In this document: positions 34,002 through 43,190 of the stretch, one piece after another
Layout of the letters: each line of letters opens with the position of its first letter
Position numbering within the stretch: position 1 is the first letter of the stretch
NCBI GenBank assembly: GCA_910584745.1
Contig: CAJUDG010000001.1
Span: 62,001 to 126,000, forward strand
Direction of reading: 5' to 3'
Source: an uncultured Eubacteriales bacterium
GTDB lineage: Bacteria; Bacillota; Clostridia; Oscillospirales; Acutalibacteraceae
Length of the DNA: 64,000 nucleotides
Translations under genes and position numbers: made by a program
Notes under the pieces: model-generated
Told to the model about the DNA's origin: nothing
The model's input: only the letters and a program-made list of their open reading frames with translations
Databases searched by the model: none

Positions 34002-34029
34002 TTCTTTGTTTATGCGGCGCAGATTTTGA
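34002..34029. repeat. Att-like motif S6, right end of element C
   Basis: Identical over 28 bases to motif S2 at 14686-14713. Confidence 0.65.
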
Positions 34030-34178
34030 CTACACAAAATCCACTCGGCTCTGCCGGGTGATGTTGAAATTGTTTCACCTGCTTGTTTTTCGACAGGTTT
34101 TCTTGAACCATTTCTGGCTGAATATTCTTTCACAATCAGCGTATAATCTTCAGCTTATCTCAGGCTTGTGTCTGCCCT

Positions 34179-34391
34179 TCAAATCCCCTCATCATTGACC
34201 GTACTTACTATACGCACGGCAGCAGTTGGCGCACTGTCTACAATCATATCCGCAGGACAATTCGTTATGAAAGGCAAAAACTGCCGGTATAATTCTCCAT
34301 CGTCAGCATGGTTTTTCAAGAAACTTCGGGACCTGAGATTTTCCCGTTCTTTCTTCTTAGCCGCCTTGTAGACTTCTTCGAGACTTATCAT
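34179..34391 (-). CDS. Small hypothetical protein (70 aa)
   Basis: A good ribosome binding site (AAGGAGAT, 6 bases before ATG 34391) leads a 70-residue charged, probably soluble protein beginning MISLEEVYKAAKKKEREN. No family recognised. It lies between the end of element C and block R4, so it may be part of an older element remnant. The frame ends naturally. Confidence 0.5.
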   Translation of the reverse strand: MISLEEVYKAAKKKERENLRSRSFLKNHADDGELYRQFLPFITNCPADMIVDSAPTAAVRIVSTVNDEGI

Positions 34392-34410
34392 TTTCTATCT
34401 CCTTCTCAGC

Positions 34411-34930
34411 GTCCTCACATGCTGCCACAAATGGCCTCACGTCGCGCTTATCAGTGTTTGCCGTATTCTTCCTCGACCGGCTGGCCCAAATTGCGTGACA
34501 CGGCCCTCACAGGGGCTAATATAGCGTTTCTCATCTTTTCGTTAGACTGGAAATTTAGAAATGAATCAGGAATAACGAATTGTTCAAACCATTCAAACTG
34601 AAAGCAATTTGGAGTTTGCTTAAATTAGGAATTCATCTTTCCCAAGTATAAGCACATGAGGCAGAAAAAGATAGAGAGAATTTGTTGATGAAAAATAGTA
34701 GTTGAGTTCATTGTTATATAATCTTTTGTTTGTTTTGAAACGCGAATCTTGAGCTGGACTTTCTGGCGTGGCATTTATTTATGACATAGTATAGGGACCT
34801 GTTGCTGGAGTAACGACATTCGCTTGCGCCGCATTCTTCACTCCCTGATGTAACCATCCGCTATGTACCTGTAGCCGTAGAATCGTGCATCATATCCCCA
34901 CAGAACTCACCCACTCAAGTCACTATAAAA
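34411..34930. repeat. Block R4 and unassigned AT-rich spacer
   Basis: R4 (34411-34518) repeats R1-R3 (GCCACAAATGGCC, CTTCCTCGACCGGCTGGCCC, GACACGGCCCTCACAGGGG). As with R2 it lies to the right of a zinc-finger gene and its att-like motif. The rest (34519-34930) is AT-richer and I see no gene, RNA or repeat in it. Confidence 0.45.
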
Positions 34931-35671
34931 TCACCCAAACAAAGCTTGTAGAAACAATACAATCATACTGAGGAGAAACAAAACTATAAGAATGGGTAGG
35001 GCCTTCTGACGCACAAGAAACCTCATTTGCAACACGGAATACTCTTTTGATTTAGGATGAGGAATTAACTCATCACTCCCTGAAATTTGGTTTAAGAAAA
35101 AAAGTGGAATTCTGTCTAATGCATACATATATGTTGCAGGAGTCACGCTATGGTGGGGTTTCCACCGGTTCCACAAGTATAGCGGACGGACATCTCCCTT
35201 TCCCTCGAAGAGTTTTCTGATTGCCTTTTCATCCATGCTGTTATACTCGATGGAATCATTAAAATAGAAATACCGATCAATGAAATATTTAAAGGTTTTC
35301 CTACGAAAACAAGAAAAAATGCATTCCAGCTCTTCAGCAGAATATGTCTGATTAGAATCGTTTAAAACACACTTTTGGTACGCACTCAGGAGTTTCTTTG
35401 TTGGCTTTGCTCGAATACGATCTATCCTTAAAAGCATAGTCAGTTTTTTGCGCAAACAGGCAAACACTAGAACACCTATATCGCACTCCATATCCAGTTG
35501 AGGGAGTTGGGCAATAGCATCCGTGATAATTTCATCTACTTGGATTACAGATGCATCTACGAACATTGAATTCAAATAATTTGCGATGCACGGTCTATAG
35601 ATTGTTAAGAGTATATTTTGGACAGTGTCATTGTCAAATCCATACTTTCGGTAGAGTTCCCTACGATCCAT
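34931..35671 (-). CDS. Hypothetical protein with C-terminal membrane anchor, partner of the vWA surface protein
   Basis: 246 residues. Mostly helical with conserved-looking aromatic/charged segments; the end (LPILIVLFLLSMIVLFLQALFG) is a single hydrophobic helix, giving a tail-anchored topology with the bulk in the cytoplasm. AGAGGTGA precedes the ATG. It follows the large surface-protein gene by 56 bases, separated by a hairpin, so it is probably a lower-expressed second gene of that operon. No family recognised. Confidence 0.6.
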   Translation of the reverse strand: MDRRELYRKYGFDNDTVQNILLTIYRPCIANYLNSMFVDASVIQVDEIITDAIAQLPQLDMECDIGVLVFACLRKKLTMLLRIDRIRAKPTKKLLSAYQKCVLNDSNQTYSAEELECIFSCFRRKTFKYFIDRYFYFNDSIEYNSMDEKAIRKLFEGKGDVRPLYLWNRWKPHHSVTPATYMYALDRIPLFFLNQISGSDELIPHPKSKEYSVLQMRFLVRQKALPILIVLFLLSMIVLFLQALFG

Positions 35672-35695
35672 TCTCTCACCTCTTATTTAGATAAT

Positions 35696-35718
35696 AAGGG
35701 GCGGATTTCCCGCCCCTT
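35696..35718 (-). terminator. Intercistronic hairpin / partial terminator
   Basis: AAGGGGCGG (35696-35704) and CCGCCCCTT (35710-35718), 5-base loop, followed on the minus strand by ATTATCTAAATA. Placed between the surface-protein gene and the 246-residue gene. Confidence 0.7.
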
Positions 35719-35727
35719 GCCCTTAGG

Positions 35728-38700
35728 TTAGGCTCCTGCTAAGATATATTTTCCTTTGATTGAATCAATCCTACGAACGTTCGAATCAATTTCATCGACC
35801 TTATACATGATTTTTGTAAACAGCCACTCGATCAGAAAGGAGTTCGCCAGATCCGCTTTCTTCATCTGATTTTCGCTGACCTTGCGTAGCATAGCGAGAT
35901 TGAAGAACATATCTGCGTTCTCAGTTCTATTCTGATAGACGTTACGCCAGGAGTTTCGTAACTCCTCAGAAGAAACATCAGAGCGGAAGATATCGGAAAT
36001 GATGTTCGAAGCCTTTGTGATTGCATACAGGCATGTACACTGCTGGGACACATCTGACACATTAAAAATGAAGTCCCCCAGTCCGAGCGCCAGGTTCGCC
36101 GCCTCAAGATACGGGCCAGCTATGGGAATGATTGTAACGGCGTGACTCGCGCCAACACGCAGAACTTTCCCACCTATGTTCCCTACACCATCCCAGAATT
36201 TGTCCATATTGTTAGCTGACTCGGATTCTATCGCACGAATAAGTTCAGAACAAGCCTGTTTTAGTTCATCTGGTGCATCAGGAGACATTTGAATTCGTTT
36301 CAGTACGCTGATACAGTCATCCATGCTTGAGAGACTTGCAGAAAAGTTCGAATAAGTGTTAAAGAAATCTACTATTGTCGTCCCAACATCAGCAACCTCC
36401 AGCACGATTCCTATCGACTTAGCTCCTTTGCCCACCTTTTTATCAATTCTTATTTCGCGGTTAAGCGTACTGATCTGATCTGTGGCGTTTCGGTATTGCT
36501 GATAGGAATCATCCCAGAGACGATATATTTGTTCCTTTGTCAGTCCTCCTGCGCCAACTTTTATATTAGCCAGATCATCCATATTACGCATAGATGTTTG
36601 AATCTGTTGCTGAAGATTCTCAATCATGTCAAGATTGTCTTTAATCTCCCAATCTGATGCTTTATCTGTCAAATCCATCATGGTGCTCAACGACTTTCTG
36701 GTTATATCATACAATTCGCGGATTTGATTGCTTTCCTCAGATTCCTGAACAACCTGTTGGAGGTACTCCATAAGAATGCACTTGTACAGGTATGTCGTGT
36801 CGTAATTACTTCCAAATACGTTGTTCCCAATCCACACGCTGACTCGTTCCGTCCATCCGTACCAATCGTGCTCGTAAAAATCAACATACTTGTTTGCAAC
36901 AAAATTCGAGTTCTCGGTGAGATAATCCAGATCTGCCTGTTCGAACGATATGTTGTCCCGCATGGGATTTGAATAATATGTCCGAACCTCTTCGTAATCT
37001 GAATAGATGTCATTATCAGAATTCACAAGAGTAGGATCGGACATGATCTTAACATATACTCTGCCCTCTCCGCTTGTTGTCACTGTGATTTCTTCACCGT
37101 TCCTGAGACCGTCCTGATCGTAGTCATCATTTGCTTGGACACTTTCATACGAAACTCTGAAAAACGGATTCTTTGCGCCGTTAATATATTCGCCACCTTC
37201 GCAAAGGATCTTCGTGTAGTAGTTCGGCACGCCATCGTTGTTATCATCGGTGGTCAAATCCACAGTTTCTGACTCAATATCCTTGAATACTTCATCCAAA
37301 ATGATCGTATTCTCCATTGATTGATCTGTCGTAGCATGGTAGTATTTGCCGCCTGTACAGTCAGCCAGCTTACAAAGGATTTCTTCGTTGGCACTCCCCA
37401 TGCCGACTGTATACATTGTCACAGACATTTCATTCGCTGTCGAAATCAAATCATCGTACGAATAAGAGTGCCTGTTGTCTCCACCATCAGTCATAAAGAT
37501 GATGTATTTGTACTGGGACTCTGACACAGCCAACTGATCTAAAGCCACATGAATCCCATCAGAGCCATTTGTTCCGGAATTCCACCCATAACCATCATCA
37601 TAAGATATGGAATCAATTGCATAATTTAAAATGTCTTTATCTGTAGTCAGTTCCGAAACTAATGTTGCGCTTGCAATGAACTTGACGATTCCGGCGCGAT
37701 CCTTTCCATCACGCATCTTTGCAATGAAAGCCTTAGTTAAGGGTTTGAAAATCTGTCTGGGATCGTTGTCATCCATACTGGCAGAATAATCAACAACGAA
37801 CATAATATCCAAAACCGCATCCGTATCGTCACTGAAAAGCGGAGGCTTAATTTCATCGGTCCAAACGGTATCGAAATCTGTTTTGTCAAGAAGGATATAC
37901 GATGAGAAATGGCTGACGATTGCAGTTGCCGTTCCTGTTGCTATATCTATCGTAGTAGGCTGTTCCTCCAACAGCTGTGTTTCTTCGTTGAAGTAATAGA
38001 TGGTCGGATTGAACGATGGATCAGACAACAGCGAAGGATCAAATACAAATGTTATTTCTGCTGTGCTAGGTATATTTCCCTCTACTGAAAAGCTAAATGG
38101 GGCGCCGAGATATCCTGGCAAGTTGCTGTTCAAATAAGCGTTTTCTAAATCAGGCTCAACAGTCAAAGTAGCAACCTGATCACCTAGTAAGCGAGTTTCT
38201 ACTATCGCCTCAAGATCCCCGGTCTGGGACGATTCGGTCACAATGAATTCTGTATCGAAATGACCCGCACTTCCAGGTGTTCCATATGTAACTTCCCAAA
38301 AATCATCTGCGCCGTCGCCATCTGTGTCTGCTTTGAGAGGGTCCGTATAGTACAGGTTCACTTCGTCTCCATCACTCAAACCGTCCAGGTCGGTATCCAT
38401 GCCTATGGGGTTTGTCCCGATTGTATATTCTATAGCATTGGTCAAACCATCTTTGTCAATATCTTCGTCTGCATCAAGTATTCCATTACCGTTCGTATCG
38501 GGATTCAAGGGATCATATCCCAAAACTATGGCCTCCTGATAGTCCGTCAATGTATCGCCATCAGTATCATAATTCAATTTATCGGTGCCGAGCAAATCTT
38601 CTATATAGTCGCAAAGTCCATCCTCGTCTGTATCCGTGTTGTAGCCTGTCACGGCATCGAAGTTCAATCCAAGCGGGTCATATATGTTGATTTCTTCTGA

Positions 38701-39618
38701 TGACTCTCGTCCAGAAGAATATATTGCTGTAACAACAACACGGTTTTCCCCTGGGACGAGTCCAATCGCTCCAGACTCCCAGTTACTAGACACAGCCATG
38801 TTTCCGCTATCAATTTGCCGCCCTTCATTATTATACACCGCAAAAGATAACATATTAACGTCGTTCGCATTCATCAGTGTTCCGCTGAGAGAATCCAGTT
38901 TATCCAAAAGATAGTATTCATCTGATGTAGAATCATACAGAAACGATTCTTTATTAATGCTTAGTTGCTGACTATCAGATGAAACAACATTTTGACAGTA
39001 TCTCTTAAGGATTGCTGCTACTTGTGCGCGGGTAGCATTGCCCTTCGGCGCCAGCATATTGTTGCCAACACCATAAATCAGGCTATTACCTACAGCCCAT
39101 TTCATAGCATCTGTTGCGTAAGAACTAACTTGAACTATATCTGAGAAGGTTGAGATGTCGCTTGTTTTTGTGGTATCATAGTCCTTGCTTTTTGTATAGC
39201 GGTATAAGATGGCTGCCATTTGTTCACGAGTAATGGCATCGCCCGGACCAAATTTAGCGTTACCATAACCGCTCACAATACCATTTGCACTGGCCCATGC
39301 AACTGCATTTGAATACCATTGTCCGGCTGATACATCTGCAAAGGACACACCTGTAGTTTCAGGAGTACCTTCCATGCGGTGTAAAATCGTTACAATCATT
39401 CCCCTCGTAGTAGTGCTACTGGGGGAGAATGTAGTTGCGCTAGTACCGCTCATCATACCCTTGTCATAGGCATATTGTACGGCATCATAGAACCAGTCTG
39501 AAGATTTCACATCTGTGAACGGAAGATTGCTGCTAGCCGTAAATGCCGTCCCTGGGATTAGACCCAGAACAAGGCATAGCGAAAGCAAAAAGCAGAGGAT
39601 ACGTTTCGCTTGTTTCAT
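35728..39618 (-). CDS. Large surface protein: SLH x3, thrombospondin type 3 repeats, von Willebrand A domain
   Basis: 1296 residues. A signal peptide (MKQAKRILCFLLSLCLVLGL) and three SLH domains (about 30-210; FTDVKSSDWFYDAV, FADVSAGQWYSNAV) would bind it to the cell wall. About 320-445 holds a run of Asp-rich calcium-binding TSP3 repeats (DTDEDGLCDY, DTDGDTLTDY, DTDLDGLSDGDE, DTDGDGADDF). A von Willebrand A domain follows (about 610-800) with an intact MIDAS, DYSASMDDND and MTDGGDN. Two more Asp-rich loops and a helical 400-residue tail end it. ATG 39618 has AAAGGAG upstream. Likely calcium-dependent adhesion or matrix binding; substrate unknown. AT-richer than host genes, so possibly acquired. 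Confidence 0.85.
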   Translation of the reverse strand: MKQAKRILCFLLSLCLVLGLIPGTAFTASSNLPFTDVKSSDWFYDAVQYAYDKGMMSGTSATTFSPSSTTTRGMIVTILHRMEGTPETTGVSFADVSAGQWYSNAVAWASANGIVSGYGNAKFGPGDAITREQMAAILYRYTKSKDYDTTKTSDISTFSDIVQVSSYATDAMKWAVGNSLIYGVGNNMLAPKGNATRAQVAAILKRYCQNVVSSDSQQLSINKESFLYDSTSDEYYLLDKLDSLSGTLMNANDVNMLSFAVYNNEGRQIDSGNMAVSSNWESGAIGLVPGENRVVVTAIYSSGRESSEEINIYDPLGLNFDAVTGYNTDTDEDGLCDYIEDLLGTDKLNYDTDGDTLTDYQEAIVLGYDPLNPDTNGNGILDADEDIDKDGLTNAIEYTIGTNPIGMDTDLDGLSDGDEVNLYYTDPLKADTDGDGADDFWEVTYGTPGSAGHFDTEFIVTESSQTGDLEAIVETRLLGDQVATLTVEPDLENAYLNSNLPGYLGAPFSFSVEGNIPSTAEITFVFDPSLLSDPSFNPTIYYFNEETQLLEEQPTTIDIATGTATAIVSHFSSYILLDKTDFDTVWTDEIKPPLFSDDTDAVLDIMFVVDYSASMDDNDPRQIFKPLTKAFIAKMRDGKDRAGIVKFIASATLVSELTTDKDILNYAIDSISYDDGYGWNSGTNGSDGIHVALDQLAVSESQYKYIIFMTDGGDNRHSYSYDDLISTANEMSVTMYTVGMGSANEEILCKLADCTGGKYYHATTDQSMENTIILDEVFKDIESETVDLTTDDNNDGVPNYYTKILCEGGEYINGAKNPFFRVSYESVQANDDYDQDGLRNGEEITVTTSGEGRVYVKIMSDPTLVNSDNDIYSDYEEVRTYYSNPMRDNISFEQADLDYLTENSNFVANKYVDFYEHDWYGWTERVSVWIGNNVFGSNYDTTYLYKCILMEYLQQVVQESEESNQIRELYDITRKSLSTMMDLTDKASDWEIKDNLDMIENLQQQIQTSMRNMDDLANIKVGAGGLTKEQIYRLWDDSYQQYRNATDQISTLNREIRIDKKVGKGAKSIGIVLEVADVGTTIVDFFNTYSNFSASLSSMDDCISVLKRIQMSPDAPDELKQACSELIRAIESESANNMDKFWDGVGNIGGKVLRVGASHAVTIIPIAGPYLEAANLALGLGDFIFNVSDVSQQCTCLYAITKASNIISDIFRSDVSSEELRNSWRNVYQNRTENADMFFNLAMLRKVSENQMKKADLANSFLIEWLFTKIMYKVDEIDSNVRRIDSIKGKYILAGA

Positions 39619-39991
39619 GTCATTCGCTCTCCTTTCAATTCTGAACCCGGACCTGTAATGCAAAGACATTTTTGATGATATTCACTTGATATTATTTTAG
39701 CATAAGAGTCCAAACAAATCAAGTGTACTTATAGTGTATAGGCAAATAAATTTTATGAACCATTAAACAATTGGACAAAGAATTCGAGAAAATAGAAAAA
39801 GCACAAGATTTCTTATTGATTTTATAGCGGAAAATCTTCTTATAAGCCCCCGTAAATGTTTATAACATCTTGCAGGGATGGCTTAAAATCAAGGTTTTCC
39901 GCTTATCCCTTTATATCATGCCATATCCCCGTATAAGTTGGTTTTGTAAGACCGGGCACCATTTTAGCACTACAAATTATAGGAGGACGAC
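39619..39991. repeat. Upstream region of the surface-protein gene with nested inverted repeats
   Basis: No gene. AGCGGAAAA (39826-39834) and TTTTCCGCT (39895-39903) form outer arms; TAAGCC (39843-39848) and GGCTTA (39880-39885) form inner arms, giving a possible 78-base structured region. It may be an end of a former element or a structured RNA; I cannot decide. Confidence 0.4.
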
Positions 39992-40932
39992 ATGAAAAAC
40001 GAACTTTTAGACAGGGGTACAAGGATTTGACGTTTGAGCGCTCACACACAAGAGAAAAAGACTTCCCGTTTCTGGAAAGCCTCTTGCGATTCCCCTACCT
40101 GGACATCTGGTCGATGGAGGATTTGTTTAAGCAAATGGACGGTGCTCTGCTGAATTTCTACCGGGAACGCAGCTTTGATTCGCAGAGAATAGTGATGAGT
40201 ACCCTTGAAAAGCTTGCGAAGAAACACATCTATTTTGAGTTCCTGCGTCTTGACTGGCAGTCACGGTTTCGCAATGCGGAGCACCATCCTGACGATATTC
40301 AAGAGATTCTCCCCCACAAGCAGCTGCTGCACATCCCCAGCGACCTCGACATTCTCAAAAAACAAATTATGCGTCTGTTCCAGGACGTGCTGGATATCGA
40401 CGATGACAAGAAGAAACTCGCTTATGAAAAGCTGCAAGCTTACCTCGACAAGGAGAAAAGAAATCCGCTCTATGCCTACCAGTTCAAACCAATCTCTACC
40501 GTCTATGAACAAACCGGCAATGGTACTTTCGCTGAGGTTCTCCACCCCACCTCCCTCTTTGACCTGGTAGAGTTCTCCCTGCGCGAGTGCGTCAAGCGGG
40601 AACAGCGTATGCGTATCTGCTCCTATTGCGGCAAGTTTTTTGCTATCCCCCAGCGGAACACAGCTGAGTTCTGCAACCTGACCATGGACAAAAATGGACA
40701 CACCTGCCAAGAAGTTGGAGCCATAAAGCGCTGGGCTGAGAAGAAAAACTCGGACGAGTTGTTCAAGGAGTACCGCCGGGAGTATAAAAAGCGTTTCAAC
40801 TGGATAAAAGCGGGGAAGATAAGTCTCGGCGCGTTCTACGCTTGGAGTGCCACGGCAAAGGACAAGCGTGACGAGTGTGCCGCTGGCAACATGACCTTTG
40901 AGGATTTCAAGGCGTGGCTGGGTAACTCCTGA
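39992..40932 (+). pseudogene. Diverged third zinc-finger (DUF6076-like) gene, probably frameshifted near its start
   Basis: AGGAGG (39981-39986) and ATG 39992 look like the true start, but that frame stops after 12 codons. Losing one base in the GGGG run at 40014-40017 explains it: restoring a G joins MKNELLDRG to YKDLTFERSH and gives 313 residues. Alternatively translation starts at TTG 40027 (301 residues). The zinc signature CSYCGKFF - FCNLTM - CQEVGAIKR is the same as in the element A and C proteins, but the rest is strongly diverged. Att-like motif S7 follows, as in the other two. Confidence 0.65.
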
Positions 40933-40946
40933 TTTTGAAAACTGTC

Positions 40947-40973
40947 TTCTTTGTTTAGCAGCGCAGATTTTGA
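40947..40973. repeat. Att-like motif S7
   Basis: TTCTTTGTTTAGCAGCGCAG then ATTTTGA, 14 bases after the third zinc-finger gene; combines features of S2/S6 (GCAGATTTTGAC) and of S3/S4 (TTTAGC without T). Confidence 0.6.
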
Positions 40974-41195
40974 CTGCTCTTATTCCAAGCTTTACTACTC
41001 GTCGGAAACGTCCGTGTCCACTTTTTTGGACACGCTCTCCCCTATAATACTCTCAGAAACCTTGAGAGGGGAGTACATCATGGAAATGAATCAGTTCGAT
41101 CCATCGGTGGAGAAAAGACAGCCATACTGCTGGAGACTGCCAAGCCGATCATTGGCACGATGCCCGAGGACAGACCCATAAGTACCGCAAGCAAT
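40974..41195 (+). other. Promoter-like region with inverted repeats leading into a truncated unknown frame
   Basis: GTGTCCA/TGGACAC (about 41012-41032) lies before TATAAT (41043-41048), and CTCTCA/TGAGAG follows it. GAGGGGAG precedes ATG 41079, whose frame (MEMNQFDPSVEKRQPYC) soon runs antisense into the polC fragment. This looks like the surviving front end of a gene cut off by the rearrangement that brought polC DNA here. No product is recognised. Confidence 0.35.
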
Positions 41196-43190
41196 ACGAT
41201 GCAATCATTTCCAATGGTAATGAAGTCAGTACGCATATCATCGGGAATCAAAAACACGCCGTACGGATGCGTTCCGCTGGTACGGCTTGCCTTTGAGCAC
41301 TCCATGGCGAGACGTCTTTTTCCAGCCTCGCGCAACTCAAGGCCGTGCTTCCTTGCATATCGATCCACGTATACGCCCGCGGACCATTCCGACACCCCAA
41401 TAACCCTCCCCGGGTCAATTACCCGGTTATCGCCAAATATTTTCCGCAGACTGCGCAAGGCATAGCCCCGGTACCTGCCAGAGAGATTCCAGTTAAAATC
41501 CACCACTTTGTCCCCGTAAATACCGAAAACTGCCTCAACGGGAATATCATGCCCGTCCCCCTCCATAGGCGCCCCGCAACGGGGGCATTTCTTTGCGGGC
41601 AGGTCAGGCCCGGGACCCACGCTGCCGCCCGGGATGAACTCGCTGTGCCTGCATTGTGGGCAGAGATAGTGGGGTTTCAAAGGGTTCACATCTGATATGC
41701 CAACTATATATGCCGCAAAGGACGCGCCCAATGTCCCCTACAAGCTTGCCGGATAGCCGCGGCTTTCCGAGTTTTTTACCAATCTCCGAACGGTCAGATA
41801 CATCGTGGCGGCGTCCTGCCAGTCGATCATATCCAGTTCTTTTTCTTTCGACAGTCGCTGCTCCACTTCCGCCGGGAGGGACTTGCCGTATTTTTCATTC
41901 GCGCTTTTCCAGGCAAGCCTGCGCAGCCGCTCTTGGTCGCCCTCCCTGACCACCGGGAAATAGCCTTCGGGAAGCGGGCGTATCCGCTCGACCATGCCGG
42001 CGATTTTGTTTGTATTCTCTATGACCACTTCATATGCCTTTTCCCGGCCCAAATAGGAGAACTCCCGCAGCATCTCCTCTGTAGTCCGCAGATATCGGGC
42101 AGGGTTGCTCTCCGGTGTGTTGCCCCACCCTTCCCGCAGTATGTTCCTGGCGGCGCTGTACGCCGGGTCTTTATAATGGACATCCCCTGTTGCCGCTACC
42201 GGCTTATGCAATACCTCGCCTACTTTTACGATCGTGCGGTTATACTCGCGCAGCGTTTCCGTATCATCGCACTCGTCTTCATCCAGGGCCATATTCTCGT
42301 CAACAGGCTGTATCTCCAGATAGTCGTAATCTGACGCTATCTCACACAGTTTCTCAAAGGGCATACCCGCTCTTACCGCCTTGAAAAGCGCTCCTTTTTT
42401 ACAGGCGCTGCCTATCAGCAGGCCCTCACTGTAACGCTCCAGATCGCTCCTTATGAAGAAATCCTGCGGCGGGGGAAAACACAGCGAGCGGGGCCGCCGG
42501 CGGGAAACAGATATCAGCTCATACAGATTTTTCAGGCCGGCCTGGCTTTGCGCCAGGATTGTTATATGGGAGTAGTTGTGTTCATAGGGGAAGTATTTTG
42601 AACAACCGCCGCTGTCTTTTGCGAGCAGATCGAAATCATCCTCAGTCATGTCTACAGGATATCCCTCCACACCGTAGATGACCTTGAAATCCGGGGCTGT
42701 TTTGTGGATATCTTCCGCTATGCGCATCGCCTCCGGGAACGCTTTGGCCGTGTTATGGTCAGTAATAGCTACTGCGGTATGCCCCACTTATGAGCCTGAC
42801 CGATAAGCTCCGCCGCAGAGCTTACGCCGTCCATTTGCGACATATTGGTGTGAAGATGCAGCTCCACCCTCTTTTCGGGTGCGGCATCCTCTCGCTGGGT
42901 CAGCTCTGCCACCGCGATGCTTTGAGGGCGGAATACATATTCAGGAATATATTCGTCATATTCCATATCGCCCTGCATAAGCACCCCGCTGCCAACTTGA
43001 AGGGCTTGCAGTTTTCCGAAGAGTTCAGAACGCATGAACAGCTTTACATTGATAGAATCGGTGTGATCCGTTATGTCAAAGCTGTACAAGGCCCTGCTGC
43101 AGTCGCGAGTTTTCTTTACCTCCAAGGAAAAAATTTCCCCGAAAACAGTTGCGTTCCTTGCATCGTTGGCAAGTTCGCGCAATGGTATCG
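41196..43190 (-). pseudogene. polC: Decayed polC (DNA polymerase III alpha, Gram-positive type) fragment lacking the exonuclease domain
   Basis: The translated remnant runs OB domain (VFGEIFSLEVKKTRD, SFDITDHTDSINVKLF), PHP start (VELHLHTNMSQMDGVSSAAE, VAITDHNTAKAFPEA, KVIYGVEGYPVD), PHP rest (GLLIGSACKKGALFKA, PVAATGDVHYKDP), then the zinc and early polymerase region (VNPLKPHYLCPQCRHSEF, DGHDIPVEA, SGTHPYGVFLIPDDM). It is broken by a one-base deletion at KWG|HTAV (about 42780) and a TAG at 41740-41738, and ends before the polymerase catalytic aspartates. Unusually, KVIYGVEGYPVDMTEDDFDL passes straight on without the DnaQ exonuclease insert that splits the PHP domain of normal PolC. It is not a working polymerase. 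Confidence 0.82.

Larger units (their letters stand above)
29759..34029. mobile_element. Element C: sister of element A with a broken integrase
   Basis: Same gene order and strand layout as element A, with high similarity throughout. The left end carries GACCCACAC repeats at 29759, 29771 and 29843 and the conserved stem (29795-29830); the right end is the motif at 34002-34029. Its integrase is inactivated by a 513-base deletion and a stop codon, so it can leave only if another integrase acts on it in trans. Confidence 0.75.

Noticed and set aside
38270..38660. Regularly repeated DNA in the large surface-protein gene, checked as a possible CRISPR array
   Set aside because: The repeats encode Asp-rich TSP3 units of variable length in frame; there are no conserved repeats with unique spacers and no cas genes. 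No CRISPR array was seen anywhere in the window.
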